64,000 bases of DNA from Clostridia bacterium. Its GTDB lineage: Bacteria; Bacillota; Clostridia; Christensenellales; Aristaeellaceae. The notes under the pieces are model-generated. The model was not told the DNA's origin and made no database searches. It saw only the letters and a program-made list of their open reading frames with translations. A program made the translations under genes and the position numbers. The stretch spans positions 152,020 through 216,019 of the forward strand of contig JAFWEJ010000005.1 of the NCBI GenBank assembly GCA_017512985.1. Reading direction: 5' to 3'. Positions 35,333-44,603 of the stretch are shown piece by piece (positions within the stretch are counted from its first letter, which is position 1; the number at the start of each line of letters is the position of its first letter).

Positions 35333-35359
35333 GGGGAAGCCTCATCAGGCTTCCCTTTT
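35333..35359 (+). terminator. Terminator after MazG-like gene
   Basis: GGGGAAGCC-TCATCA-GGCTTCCC stem followed by TTTTC. Confidence 0.8.
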
Positions 35360-35431
35360 CTCTTCCGCTGAAGCGGGTTCCGTGGTATCATAAAAGCCTG
35401 AAAGCAGCCTGGCGTCTGAGAGGGAAAAAAC

Positions 35432-35947
35432 ATGAAACTGTTGTTTGAGATGGATAAGAAGGATTACGGCGGGTGCACCCGTACGTTTACCCGCGATTCC
35501 GCCCGGAGCATCATCATCCGGGACGGAAAGATCGCCATGATCCACAGCCTGAAATATGATTACTACAAGTTCCCGGGCGGCGGGATCGAGAACGGCGAAA
35601 ACCCGGTCGGGGCGATGATCCGCGAGACGCGGGAGGAAGCCGGCCTGGCCGTGATCCCGGAATCTGTGCGGGAATACGGATATGTGCACCGGATCCAGAA
35701 AAGCGACCGGGACGACGCGGTGTGCTTCATCCAGGACAATTACTATTACCTGTGCAAAGCGGAAAAGGATCCGATCCCGCAGGAGCTGGACGCCTATGAG
35801 GCCAAAGAGTCATACCGGCTTGAATTCATCTTTCCCGGAACGGCGATCGCGAAAAACCGCAGCGTCCGGAACAGCCCGTACAACCGGATGATGTTTGAGC
35901 GGGAAGCGCTTGTCCTGGAACTGCTGCAGGCGGAGGGGCTGTTATGA
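35432..35947 (+). CDS. Nudix hydrolase
   Basis: The 171-residue protein has a complete Nudix box at about 49-72 (GGGIENGENP, then RETREEAGL), i.e. Gx5Ex7REUxEExGU. Nudix enzymes hydrolyse nucleoside diphosphates linked to other groups; the substrate cannot be told. An extended C-terminus after the box (YGYVHRIQKSDRDD ... ) includes an aromatic YYYL strand. SD GAGGG precedes ATG. Its TGA overlaps the next gene's ATG (ATGA), coupling it to the GNAT gene. Confidence 0.88.
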   Translation: MKLLFEMDKKDYGGCTRTFTRDSARSIIIRDGKIAMIHSLKYDYYKFPGGGIENGENPVGAMIRETREEAGLAVIPESVREYGYVHRIQKSDRDDAVCFIQDNYYYLCKAEKDPIPQELDAYEAKESYRLEFIFPGTAIAKNRSVRNSPYNRMMFEREALVLELLQAEGLL

Positions 35948-36396
35948 GGAACGGAGATATCACCATCCGGGAGGAACGCGTGACGGCGGAGGAATACATT
36001 GATTTCCTCAAAAGGACCGACCTCGGCTCCCAGTATCCGAAGGAGCGCTTTGCCGAACGGATCCCGAAGCTTGTCCGGAACGTATCGGTCAGCCTGACCG
36101 CCCGAAACGCGGACGGGCTGCTCGTGGGCGCGCTTTTCGGGCTGACGGATTTCTGCTACTGGCTGTATGTCACGGACCTTGGCGTCGACAGGGACTATGA
36201 GCGGCAGGGCATCGCCACAAGGCTGATGAAGCAGGCCCATGAACTGGCCGGCGGCGAAAAGGATATCGCGGTATACCTGGTCGCGAATGAAAACGCGGTG
36301 CCGTTCTATGAGAAGCTCGGCATGAAGCGCGCCGACGACGTGATGCAGTACAACCATATTGACTGGACCGAATGGACAGTCGGAGAGGAAGAATAA
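35944..36396 (+). CDS. GNAT-family N-acetyltransferase
   Basis: The 150-residue GNAT has the acetyl-CoA loop at VTDLGVDRDYERQGIATRLM (about 79-98, motif A R-Q-G-I-A) and the motif B end NENAVPFYEKLGMKRAD. It is coupled upstream to the Nudix gene and downstream to the methyltransferase (TAATG overlap), making a three-gene cassette Nudix-GNAT-methyltransferase. The acceptor is not known. Confidence 0.86.
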   Translation: MRNGDITIREERVTAEEYIDFLKRTDLGSQYPKERFAERIPKLVRNVSVSLTARNADGLLVGALFGLTDFCYWLYVTDLGVDRDYERQGIATRLMKQAHELAGGEKDIAVYLVANENAVPFYEKLGMKRADDVMQYNHIDWTEWTVGEEE

Positions 36397-37193
36397 TGGA
36401 GAAATATATCGAGGGAAACAAGGCCGCGTGGGAAGAGGCCTTTGACAACCGGGACGCCTCCTGGGGCGCGGATATCACGGAGCGCATACAGAACGAGGAT
36501 TATCCGTTCTTCAATGAGGAAACGAAGGCCGTCCTGAAGCAGATCCGCACGGAGGGCGCCGTGATCGGCCAGTTCTGCTGCAACAACGGGCGCGAGCTGC
36601 TCTCCCTGGTAAAGAGCGGAAAAGCAAAGCAGGGAATCGGTTTTGACATTGCGGAAAACCAGGTGGCCTTCGCCAATGAAAAGGCGAAGGAGCTGGGCCT
36701 GCCCTGCGAATTCGAGGCGGTGAACGTCTACGATATCGACGGCCGGCACAGGGAACAGTTTGACCTGGTGCTCATCACCATCGGCGCGCTGTGCTGGTTT
36801 GACGACCTGGACCGCTTCTTCGCCGTGATCGCCAAATGCATGAAACCGGGCGCGGAGATCCTGATCAACGAGCAGCATCCCTGCACGAACATGCTGGCCC
36901 AGGAAGGGGACGAACCGTTTGACCCGGCCCACCGGACGGAATGCGTGTATTCCTACTTCGAGCATGAATGGACCGGGAACGGGGGTATGTACTACATGAC
37001 GAAGAAATCATACCGGTCCAAGACCTTTACCGACTATACCCACCCGATGTCGGAGATCATCTCCGGCATGTGCTCAAACGGCATCGTCGTGACCGGGCTG
37101 CAGGAGTTCAACCGGGATATCTGCGGCGCCTTCGGCGGGATCGACCGCCAGGGCTTCCCCCTTTCCATGATCATCCGGGGAAAAAAGGAATAA
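36396..37193 (+). CDS. Class I SAM-dependent methyltransferase
   Basis: The 265-residue product has a Rossmann methyltransferase core: VIGQFCCNNGRELLSL (motif I, with Cys-Cys-Asn-Asn in place of the common ExGxG), GIGFDIAENQVAFA (motif II), LVLITIGALCWF (motif IV), and CMKPGAEILINEQHPC (post-II). Similar to the UbiE/methyltransf_25-type enzymes acting on small molecules. The start overlaps the GNAT stop (TAATG). The unusual motif I is common in a group of Clostridia methyltransferases of this size, as far as I recall. Confidence 0.84.
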   Translation: MEKYIEGNKAAWEEAFDNRDASWGADITERIQNEDYPFFNEETKAVLKQIRTEGAVIGQFCCNNGRELLSLVKSGKAKQGIGFDIAENQVAFANEKAKELGLPCEFEAVNVYDIDGRHREQFDLVLITIGALCWFDDLDRFFAVIAKCMKPGAEILINEQHPCTNMLAQEGDEPFDPAHRTECVYSYFEHEWTGNGGMYYMTKKSYRSKTFTDYTHPMSEIISGMCSNGIVVTGLQEFNRDICGAFGGIDRQGFPLSMIIRGKKE

Positions 37194-37278
37194 GGACCCC
37201 GACAAAGAGTGCAGAAAAAGTCGGGACGCCGCCCGGCAGCCCCGGTATACTGATCACGCAGCGAAGGGAGGCACGGAG

Positions 37279-38109
37279 ATGAAGGACTGGATCGAAGGGT
37301 TCCAGGAATCCATTGATCTCATGGAACAGAACCTGACGGAAGAGCCGGACATCGAAGAGATCGCCGGAAAGGCGGCGCTTTCGCCGTTCTACTTCCAGCG
37401 GATCTTCGGCGCCCTGTGCGGAATGACCGTCGGCGAATACATCCGCGCGCGCAGGATGACGCTGGCGGCCCAGGAACTGGCCGGGACGGACGCGAAGGTC
37501 ATCGACACCGCCCTGAAATACGGCTATGATTCCCCGGACAGCTTCGCGAAGGCTTTCCAGCGGTTCCACGGGATCACGCCTTCCCAGGCGCGGGAGGCGG
37601 GAGCGCCGCTCAGGTCGCTTGCTCCGCTGCATATCAAAATATCACTGGAGGGTGGAAACATGCTGGATTACCGTATTGTGGAAAAGGCCCCGTTCACGAT
37701 CGTCGGGGTGAAAAGGCCGTTCAACTCGGACACAAGCTACCAGGAGATCCCGAAGTTCTGGGACGAATGGACAGCGCAGGGCGAAAACCGGCCGATCATG
37801 GGCACCTTCGGCGTCTGCATCGACACGAAGGAAAAGGATTTTGACTACTGGATCGCGGATCTCTACTTCCCCTGGGAGGACGTCCCGGAAGGCTGCGAGA
37901 CCCGGGTGATCCCCGGAAGCCTCTGGGCGCAGTTCCCCTGCACGATCGCGACGCTTCAGGACACCAACACGAAGATCTGGTCGGAATGGCTGCCGGCCCT
38001 GAAGGGCTATACCCTGGCCGGCAAGTATGACATTGAGGTCTACCTGCCGCCGGAAGAAGGATCGCAGGACATGAAGGTGTATATCTGGATCCCGCTGAAG
38101 AAGGCCTGA
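37279..38109 (+). CDS. AraC-family regulator with GyrI-like effector domain
   Basis: The 276-residue protein has an N-terminal AraC double HTH (about 1-110: LSPFYFQRIFGALCGMTVGEY, YDSPDSFAKAFQRFHGITPSQAR) followed by a GyrI-like/AraC effector-binding domain (about 130-276, VEKAPFTIVGVKRPF ... YDIEVYLP). This is the Rob/SoxS-like plus GyrI layout used by drug- or ligand-responsive regulators. SD GGGAGG lies seven bases before ATG. It stands between the Nudix cassette and the 38.2-46.7 kb unit and is closed by a strong terminator, so it may sense a compound handled by its neighbours. Confidence 0.88.
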   Translation: MKDWIEGFQESIDLMEQNLTEEPDIEEIAGKAALSPFYFQRIFGALCGMTVGEYIRARRMTLAAQELAGTDAKVIDTALKYGYDSPDSFAKAFQRFHGITPSQAREAGAPLRSLAPLHIKISLEGGNMLDYRIVEKAPFTIVGVKRPFNSDTSYQEIPKFWDEWTAQGENRPIMGTFGVCIDTKEKDFDYWIADLYFPWEDVPEGCETRVIPGSLWAQFPCTIATLQDTNTKIWSEWLPALKGYTLAGKYDIEVYLPPEEGSQDMKVYIWIPLKKA

Positions 38110-38121
38110 CCGGACGCAATC

Positions 38122-38160
38122 CCCGGCAGCGGAGAAATTCCGCTGCCGGGCGTTTTTTGT
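38122..38160 (+). terminator. Terminator after AraC-GyrI gene
   Basis: CCCGGCAGCGGA-GAAAT-TCCGCTGCCGGG stem (12 bp) and a CGTTTTTTGTTTT tail. Confidence 0.92.
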
Positions 38161-38226
38161 TTTCCCGGGCAAGGTTCTTCCGGGCCCGCTGTCGAAATGT
38201 TAAGGGAATGGAAGGAGGACGCGACG

Positions 38227-38922
38227 ATGATCAGCCAGCTGAAGGACAGAAAAGTCATCTTTTTCGACGTGGGATATACGCTTGACAGGCCCGCGTCCGG
38301 GGACTGGATGTTCACAAACCGCTTCCTGGCAGAGGCCGGGGACGCGCTGAAGGCGCGCGGAAACGAAGAGATCCGCCGCGCGGGAGAAGTCGCCCTGCGT
38401 TTCCTGACGGAAAACCACCTGGTGACGACGGTGGAGGCTGAGATCGAACAATTTTACCGGTTCTATTCCATCTTCTCCGATGAGCTGGGCCTCGGCCTGT
38501 CCGAAGGGCAGCGCATGCAGATCGCCCGGGACCGGGCCTGCAATATGGAAAACTATATCCCCTACCCCGGCATCCGGGAGGTCCTGGAAACCCTGGGCAG
38601 GACCCACCGGCTCGGAATCATCTCAGACACCTGGCCCAGCATTGAACAGCAGCTGGAGCATATCGGCGTTGCGCGGTACTTCTCCTTCAAAACCTTCAGC
38701 TGTTTCCTGGGCGTGTTCAAGCCGGATCCCCGGATGTATCTGGACGCCCTGGCAAAAGCCGGCGTTCCCGGGGAGGAAGCGGTGTTCATCGACGACTGCG
38801 TGCAGAACCTGGAGGGCGCGGCCGCCCTGGGGATCTTCCCCATCCTGATCGCCGCCAATCCCGCGTCCGATGTGGAAACGTCCTTCCTGAAGATCCGGGA
38901 CCTGCGGGAACTGATCCGGTAG
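38227..38922 (+). CDS. HAD-superfamily hydrolase
   Basis: The 231-residue protein has HAD motif I FFDVGYTLDRP (about 13-23; the second Asp is replaced by Tyr-Thr, as DVGYT), a helical cap, motif II LGIISDTWPS (about 130), Lys in FKPDPRMY and motif IV AVFIDDCVQNLEGA (about 187). It fits phosphatases or epoxide-hydrolase-like HADs with a C1 cap. ATG 38227 follows GGAGG by eight bases; upstream codons are leader. It begins the 38.2-46.7 kb unit. Confidence 0.83.
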   Translation: MISQLKDRKVIFFDVGYTLDRPASGDWMFTNRFLAEAGDALKARGNEEIRRAGEVALRFLTENHLVTTVEAEIEQFYRFYSIFSDELGLGLSEGQRMQIARDRACNMENYIPYPGIREVLETLGRTHRLGIISDTWPSIEQQLEHIGVARYFSFKTFSCFLGVFKPDPRMYLDALAKAGVPGEEAVFIDDCVQNLEGAAALGIFPILIAANPASDVETSFLKIRDLRELIR

Positions 38923-38958
38923 CCGCCCGATATCTGTGCAAAGGAGCAACCAGAGAAT

Positions 38959-39882
38959 ATGAAAATCAAGACGAAACAGTTTGACAGGAATACCGACCTG
39001 AACCTGGTCTGGGATTTCCTGGTGGAGGTCTATGAACGCGGAAATGGCGGCGTGGCCGCGCCGTTCTTTGAATATGCCCTGTATTCTTCCTGGATGGACA
39101 AGTCCTGCCTGTCCCTGAACCGCCTCTGGTTTGACGGCCGGAAGGTTGTGGGGTTCGTGTTCCACGAAGCCCCGGTCACGGACGTCTACTTCAAGATCCG
39201 CCCGGGCTATGAGTTCCTGGCGGAAGAGATGGTCGATTACGCCATGGACTGCATGCCGGATGACAACAACGGGCAGCAGTTCATGCTGTTCAACGGCCAG
39301 GAAGATATCATGGAGATCGCGGAGCGGAAGGGATTCTCGCTTCAGTACGATTATGAGGACCGGATCTTTGATTTTTCAAAGGAGCTGAACCGCGAACTTC
39401 CCGCCGGGTTCCGCTTTGTCAGCCGGGAGGAACTGGATCCCGTGAAACTGGCGAAATGCTGCTGGTACGGATTCGACCATCACCTGGACAAGGGCGCGTT
39501 TGTGAACTGGGACGCGGAGGAGGATTCCGGGGACTGGACGCCGGCGGCGTCCTACAGGGGCATCCTGGCTTCCATTCAGAATCCGCCGCCGCATTCGACC
39601 TATGAATACCAGATCGTGATCGCGGATGAAAACGATGAATACGCCTGTTTTTCGGGCATGTGGTGGGTGAAGGAAAACGGCCTGGCCTATATGGAACCGC
39701 TCTGCACGGTTCCGCAGTACCGCAGGATGGGACTGGCCGCGGCCGCGCTGACGGAGCATTACCGCCGCCTGAAGCCACTCGGGGCCACGCATATGACCGG
39801 AGGCTCGGATCCTTTTTACGAGCGGATCGGATACGGGAAAGGAAACCACTGGTACTGCTACGCCCGCCATCATCGCCAGTGA
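38959..39882 (+). CDS. GNAT-family acetyltransferase (double-domain type)
   Basis: The 307-residue product is longer than a simple GNAT: residues 1-140 form a degenerate first half and 150-307 the active-looking one with YMEPLCTVPQYRRMGLAAAALTEHYRRLKPLGA (P-x-Y-R-R-M-G loop) and GGSDPFYERIGY at the end. The internal pattern (TYEYQIVIADENDEYACFSGMWW) is a typical beta-sheet core. Acceptor unknown. It lies between the HAD gene and another GNAT in the same unit. Confidence 0.82.
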   Translation: MKIKTKQFDRNTDLNLVWDFLVEVYERGNGGVAAPFFEYALYSSWMDKSCLSLNRLWFDGRKVVGFVFHEAPVTDVYFKIRPGYEFLAEEMVDYAMDCMPDDNNGQQFMLFNGQEDIMEIAERKGFSLQYDYEDRIFDFSKELNRELPAGFRFVSREELDPVKLAKCCWYGFDHHLDKGAFVNWDAEEDSGDWTPAASYRGILASIQNPPPHSTYEYQIVIADENDEYACFSGMWWVKENGLAYMEPLCTVPQYRRMGLAAAALTEHYRRLKPLGATHMTGGSDPFYERIGYGKGNHWYCYARHHRQ

Positions 39883-39913
39883 CGGAACACCGGAACCGGG
39901 AAGGAGAATGATT

Positions 39914-40360
39914 ATGGGCCTGCAGTTTATGAAAGCCGGCACCTCAGACGCCCTGACCCTGAACTGCATCTCAAAGCAGTCTTTTGACAGCGACGTTGAG
40001 ATCGGAGCGCCCGCGGCAGGAGGACCTCCCGGATATATGTCCCTGAAGTTCCACATGAAAATGGCGAGGTCCGGCCATCTGTACAAGCTGACAGACAGCG
40101 GCCTGATCGTCGGCGGAGCCATTCTGTTCCCGGACGGGGACACGCTGAACATCAGCAGGATTTTCGTCGCCCCGGAACATTTCCGTAAAGGATACGGGAT
40201 CTTTATGATGCGGAAAATAGAAGCCATGTTTCCGGAGGCGAAGTCGTTCACGCTGGATACGCCCGCCTGGAACGCCCGGACAAACGCCTTCTATACAAAG
40301 CTGGGCTATACGGAAATGAAACGCACCGGGGATCTGGTATACTATTCCAAAATGCGCTGA
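39914..40360 (+). CDS. GNAT-family N-acetyltransferase
   Basis: The 148-residue protein shows ISRIFVAPEHFRKGYGIFMMRKIE (acetyl-CoA loop) and ARTNAFYTKLGYTEMKRTGD near the C-terminus. ATG 39914 was chosen because AAGGAG is seven bases upstream, while ATG 39908 is too close. It ends eight bases before the beta-lactamase-fold gene. Confidence 0.84.
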   Translation: MGLQFMKAGTSDALTLNCISKQSFDSDVEIGAPAAGGPPGYMSLKFHMKMARSGHLYKLTDSGLIVGGAILFPDGDTLNISRIFVAPEHFRKGYGIFMMRKIEAMFPEAKSFTLDTPAWNARTNAFYTKLGYTEMKRTGDLVYYSKMR

Positions 40361-40367
40361 ACGGAAA

Positions 40368-41411
40368 ATGAACAGCAGGATTATGACAGAAACTGAAAGC
40401 AGGATCATCGGCCCGGACGTTCAGCGGATTGCTGAACGGTTCCCGGGAATCGGCTGCGCATGGGCGGACGCCGCGGGAAAGGAAACGGCGGAATACTTCG
40501 GGTTTGCCGACCTGGAAACCCGTGTTCCGGTGGATGAAGGCACCGTATTCCCGGCCTGCTCCATCTCCAAGTTCATCACCGCGATCTGCGTCCTGAAACT
40601 GCAGGAGCGTAAGCTCGTCGATATCAGCCAGCCTGTCAACCGGTACCTGCGGCAGTGGAAACTGCTCACCCCGGACGGAGCCGAAAGCGGCGCGTCCGTA
40701 CGGTCGGTCCTGTGCCATACCGCCGGGATCCTGGACGGGGAAGACGGTTTTTACGGGCTCCGCCGCGGGGATCCGGAAATCAGCCTGACGGATATCCTGG
40801 AAGGAAAAACTGCTTACAACAGCCGGCCCGCGCGGGCGGAAAAGCCAGAGGGCGCCGCTTTTGAGTATTCGGACGCCGGATACTGCGTCCTGCAGCTGCT
40901 TGTGCAGGACGTGACAAATCAGGCTTTTGATGAAGCCGCCCGGGAACTCCTGTTTGATCCGCTTGGCCTGGGCAGCACTTTCTTCGCCTCGCCCGGCAAT
41001 GTCACCCGCTTTGAAAGCCGGATGGCGACAGGATACGGCGACGACGGGCAGCCCATTCCGGGCAGGTTCCCCCCGGTGCCCGACCTGGCGGCGTCCGGGC
41101 TGTGGAGCACACCGAAGGAACTGCTCGCGGTCGCGAAGGAGTTTATCCGGGCGCTTCACGGGGAAAGTTCCCTCCTGCAGGCGGCGTCCGCGCGGGAAAT
41201 GGCGGCGCCGGTGAAGGATTTCCCCTGGACGGGCCTGGGCGTGTTCACGGGCGGGGAAGGCGTCCTGTCCTCACAGGGCTGGGGCGAGAACGGGCAGTGC
41301 ATGATGAGGATGAACTGCCGCACGGGAGAGATCTCCGCCGTCATGGCCAACCGGAACCCGGGAGTCGACCAGGCGGAATCGGGAATCGAACAGCTGGCCT
41401 CATTCAGATAA
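40368..41411 (+). CDS. Serine beta-lactamase/D-Ala-D-Ala peptidase-fold hydrolase
   Basis: The 347-residue protein belongs to the class C beta-lactamase-like group (COG1680 type): nucleophile Ser65 in SISK (65-68), Tyr167 in YSD (YxN position; Asp for Asn), LLCHTAGI-like SVLCHTAGILDG at 113-124, and GLWSTPKELLAVAKEF. No signal peptide is present, so it is likely cytoplasmic and may be an esterase or peptidase instead of an antibiotic-degrading enzyme. The start is the first ATG; an in-frame ATG five codons later is possible. Confidence 0.82.
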   Translation: MNSRIMTETESRIIGPDVQRIAERFPGIGCAWADAAGKETAEYFGFADLETRVPVDEGTVFPACSISKFITAICVLKLQERKLVDISQPVNRYLRQWKLLTPDGAESGASVRSVLCHTAGILDGEDGFYGLRRGDPEISLTDILEGKTAYNSRPARAEKPEGAAFEYSDAGYCVLQLLVQDVTNQAFDEAARELLFDPLGLGSTFFASPGNVTRFESRMATGYGDDGQPIPGRFPPVPDLAASGLWSTPKELLAVAKEFIRALHGESSLLQAASAREMAAPVKDFPWTGLGVFTGGEGVLSSQGWGENGQCMMRMNCRTGEISAVMANRNPGVDQAESGIEQLASFR

Positions 41412-41454
41412 CACATTCCATGAAATACTTCGGAAAAACAGGGACGCACGGATC

Positions 41455-42255
41455 ATGTACAAAATTTTTGACGCACACTGCCACATATACCCGGACCAGA
41501 TCGCGCAGAAGGCTGTGGAAGGCATAGACCGGTTCTACGAACATCTCCCCTTCCATCCCTATGACGGCACCACGGGAACGCTTCTCCGGATCGGCCGGGA
41601 AGCGGGGATCTCCCGTTTCCTGGTCCACTCGGTCGCCACCGCGCCCCGCCAGGTCTCCGGCATCAACCGCTTCATCGCCTCCGAGGTCGCCGGATCGGGC
41701 AGGGCCTTCACCGGGCTGGGTACGCTGCACCCGGATTCGGAAAACCTGGAGCAGGACTTCGGCGAACTGGCGGCCCTGGGGCTGAAGGGAGTTAAACTGC
41801 ATCCGGATTTCCAGCGATTCGAAGCTGACTCGCCCAAAGCCATGAGCATTTACGGGCTCTGCGCGGAGGCCGGCCTGCCGGTGCTGGTGCATACCGGGGA
41901 TCACCGCTTTGACTTTTCCAATCCGGGACGGATCGCGAACGTCCTGCGGGCGTTCCCGAAACTGAGGTTCGCCGGCGCCCACTTCGGCGGCTGGAGCGTG
42001 TGGGATGAAGCCGCGGACACGCTTTCGGGCTTTGACAACATCATCGTGGACACCTCCTCCACTTTCTATGCCCTGGGCAGGAACAGAAGCCTGGCCCTGA
42101 TCCGGAAATGGGGCGCGGACAGGGTGATGTTCGGCACCGATTACCCCATGTGGCATCCGCAGCCGGAGATCAGCTTCCTGCTGGACATGGGGCTTTCGGA
42201 GGACGAGTACCGCCGCATTCTGTGGGACAACGCCGCAGATGTCTTCGGGGTGTGA
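41455..42255 (+). CDS. Amidohydrolase-family protein
   Basis: The 266-residue metal-dependent hydrolase (amidohydrolase_2 type) has the metal ligands in order: FDAHCHIYP (HxH), KLHPDFQ, VLVHTGDH (His), FAGAHFGGW and MFGTDYPMW (Asp). Members decarboxylate or hydrolyse cyclic carboxylic compounds; the substrate cannot be told. It lies in the same unit, 43 bases after the lactamase-fold gene. Confidence 0.85.
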   Translation: MYKIFDAHCHIYPDQIAQKAVEGIDRFYEHLPFHPYDGTTGTLLRIGREAGISRFLVHSVATAPRQVSGINRFIASEVAGSGRAFTGLGTLHPDSENLEQDFGELAALGLKGVKLHPDFQRFEADSPKAMSIYGLCAEAGLPVLVHTGDHRFDFSNPGRIANVLRAFPKLRFAGAHFGGWSVWDEAADTLSGFDNIIVDTSSTFYALGRNRSLALIRKWGADRVMFGTDYPMWHPQPEISFLLDMGLSEDEYRRILWDNAADVFGV

Positions 42256-42301
42256 TATAATACACCGCAGAATGAACAACAGACCGGAAAGGTGAAAAGC
42301 A

Positions 42302-43066
42302 GTGATTACGGATACTTTTGACAATCTCTCCCCCGCCATCATCAACCCGTCCGTCCGGGAGAATGCCCCGGAGGCGGACGTGTGCATCGTCACGTTCTCC
42401 CATGAGATCGAAAAGCATGTTGCGGAAAACTACGCCGGCGGGGAGATCGCTTCCCTCTGGTGCGCCTCCGGCCGGACGCCGGTGTACCTGATTGAGCGCA
42501 GCGGAAAAAGATTCGCCTTTTACAGGACCTATGTCGGCGCCCCGATCACGACCGGGCTGATGGAAGACGCTGCGGGAGAGCTGAAATGCCGCAGGTTCAT
42601 CCTTTTCGGCGGAGCCGGATGCCTGAACAGGGAGATCGCCCATGGAAAAGTGATGGTCCCGGCGGAAGCGTACCGGGATGAGGGCACCTCCTACCATTAC
42701 GCTCCGGCCTCGGACTATATTCCCGTTCCCAACGCCGCCACGGTTGAAGCGTTCATGAAGAAATACGGGATCCCGTATGTGACGGGAAAAACCTGGACCA
42801 CCGATTCGTTCTACCGCGAAACAAGGAACAATTTTGAAAAGCGGAAGGCGGACGGATGCATCTCCGTGGAGATGGAAAGCGCGGGGGTGCAGGCAATGTG
42901 CACGTTCAGGGGACTGGACCTGTATGTGTTCTTCACCGGCGGGGACCTGCTGGACGCCCCGGAATGGGACGAACGCGGCCAGGATTACCGAGACGGCGGC
43001 CAGCACGACGTGGGGCATTTCGACATCGCCCTGGCCCTGGCGGATTATATTTCAGGCAAAGACTGA
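42302..43066 (+). CDS. Nucleoside phosphorylase family protein
   Basis: The 254-residue PNP/UDP-family enzyme has FILFGGAGCLN (phosphate/ribose site), VPAEAYRDEGTSYHY, and SVEMESAGVQAMCTF, the E-M-E signature for ribose binding. It would cleave purine or uridine nucleosides with phosphate. It starts with GTG seven bases after AAAGGTG. Its place among nucleotidyltransferase, Nudix and MazG genes hints at nucleotide or nucleoside chemistry. Confidence 0.85.
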   Translation: MITDTFDNLSPAIINPSVRENAPEADVCIVTFSHEIEKHVAENYAGGEIASLWCASGRTPVYLIERSGKRFAFYRTYVGAPITTGLMEDAAGELKCRRFILFGGAGCLNREIAHGKVMVPAEAYRDEGTSYHYAPASDYIPVPNAATVEAFMKKYGIPYVTGKTWTTDSFYRETRNNFEKRKADGCISVEMESAGVQAMCTFRGLDLYVFFTGGDLLDAPEWDERGQDYRDGGQHDVGHFDIALALADYISGKD

Positions 43067-43092
43067 TCCCTGAAGACGACGGAGGCGGGTCC

Positions 43093-43854
43093 ATGCAGGT
43101 GCCGGAATTTGACAGCCTGATAAAAGAATATGTGGATCAATCGGCAACCATCCTGCGGGGCAACCTGGCTGGAATCTATCTGCACGGTTCCGCCGTGATG
43201 GGGTGCTTCAATCCCCTGAAGAGCGATATCGACCTGATTGTTGTGGTCGACCGGCCCCTGTCTGATCCTGTCAAAAGAGCATATATGGACATGGTGGTCA
43301 GGCTCAATGCCAGGACCCCCGCAAAGGGAATCGAGATGAGCGTCGTGCTCCGGGAGGTCTGCAGGCCCTTTGTTTATCCGACGCCGTTCGAACTGCATTT
43401 TTCCGCGGGACATCTGAAATGGTACCGGGACGATCCCGAAGATTATATCCGCAAAATGAAGGGTGAGGACAAAGACCTGGCGGCCCATTTCACAATCATC
43501 ACCAAAAGGGGAAAATGCCTGTATGGGGCTCCCGTCAGGGAGGTTTTCGCGGAAGTTCCGTGCGGCGACTACATGGATTCCATTTGGAACGATATCGCGG
43601 AAGCGCCGGATACCATCGCTGACGACACCATGTACCTGACCCTGAACCTGGCAAGGGTGCTGGCCTTTAAGGAAGAAGGGCTGGTCCTTTCCAAAAGGGA
43701 GGGCGGCGAATGGGCGCTCGGAAAACTGCCTGCGGAATACCGTCCGCTGATCGCGGACGCCCTGCGCGAGTATTCCGGAAACGCCCGGCCCGCGTATGAC
43801 GAAGCGCTTGCCCGGCGTTATGCCGCTTATACCGTCGGGCGGATCCGGCAGTAA
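43093..43854 (+). CDS. AadA-like aminoglycoside nucleotidyltransferase family protein
   Basis: The 253-residue protein carries the nucleotidyltransferase motif YLHGSAVMGCFNPLKSDID (about 28-46: GS then SDxD) near the N-terminus and an all-helical C-terminal aminoglycoside-adenylyltransferase domain (LNLARVLAFKEEGLVLSKREGGEWAL). This is the layout of AadA, ANT(9) and related streptomycin/spectinomycin enzymes. Whether it gives resistance is not known. The ATG follows GGAGGCGGG by a few bases. Neighbours are a nucleoside phosphorylase and a membrane protein. Confidence 0.83.
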   Translation: MQVPEFDSLIKEYVDQSATILRGNLAGIYLHGSAVMGCFNPLKSDIDLIVVVDRPLSDPVKRAYMDMVVRLNARTPAKGIEMSVVLREVCRPFVYPTPFELHFSAGHLKWYRDDPEDYIRKMKGEDKDLAAHFTIITKRGKCLYGAPVREVFAEVPCGDYMDSIWNDIAEAPDTIADDTMYLTLNLARVLAFKEEGLVLSKREGGEWALGKLPAEYRPLIADALREYSGNARPAYDEALARRYAAYTVGRIRQ

Positions 43855-43909
43855 ACGGACAAATGCCTTCAGGAACAGCCTGAAGCAGAAATAAGGAGGA
43901 GGGACAACC

Positions 43910-44578
43910 ATGTTCAGATTCTGGGGAGACGGTTCACAGGAAGCAAAGGATCTGGTAAACGCCATCCGCGTCAGGAGCACCGAAAACTTCAACTGGACGT
44001 TCATTTTCATCCTGGCTGTGGTCTTCTATGTATACTGGACTGAGATCCATAAGAAAAACACGGAGGTCGTCTGCGCCGGCCTCGCGCTGTACGGGGTGCA
44101 CTGGCTGTACGAGATCTGCAACGCGGTCATCGGAAAAATTTTCGGTTATCCCCTGTGGTCTGTCAGCAATGCGTCGACAACCTTCATCCTGCTGATCGGC
44201 GTGTGCTGGGAGCTTTCCATGATGTTTTCCATCGCCGGGATGATCTCCTTCAAAATGCTTCCGCAGGACCGGACCAGACGGTATTTTGCGAAGGACGGAA
44301 AGGGCGGCGTCAGCTGCAAGCTTATCGGCGCCCTGGAGATGGCGCTCCTCTTCGCGCTTTTCGAGTCTTTCCTCGCGGGAACAAGCAACCATTCGTTTAT
44401 CTGGGTTTACCCCTGGTGGGGCGTGATCCCCGTGTTCATCACCACATATGTTCCGTTCTTCCTGGCCAGCAATTACGTCCCGGATATGGAGCCGAAAAAG
44501 AGAAGGAACTTCCTGGCAGGCCTGTGGGGCACGGTCGCGGTACTGCTGGCCGTCCTGATCCCCCTCGGCGTCATCTGA
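43910..44578 (+). CDS. Hypothetical integral membrane protein
   Basis: The 222-residue protein has about six hydrophobic segments (about 27-43, 53-75, 85-113, 135-153, 160-183, 200-221). The N-terminus is hydrophilic (FRFWGDGSQEAKDLVNAIRVRS). I recognise no family. SD AAGGAGGAGG precedes ATG by about seven bases, so it is probably well translated. It may provide transport or membrane anchorage for its neighbours. Confidence 0.7.
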   Translation: MFRFWGDGSQEAKDLVNAIRVRSTENFNWTFIFILAVVFYVYWTEIHKKNTEVVCAGLALYGVHWLYEICNAVIGKIFGYPLWSVSNASTTFILLIGVCWELSMMFSIAGMISFKMLPQDRTRRYFAKDGKGGVSCKLIGALEMALLFALFESFLAGTSNHSFIWVYPWWGVIPVFITTYVPFFLASNYVPDMEPKKRRNFLAGLWGTVAVLLAVLIPLGVI

Positions 44579-44603
44579 TATCGTGAGGAGTATATAAAAC
44601 CGC

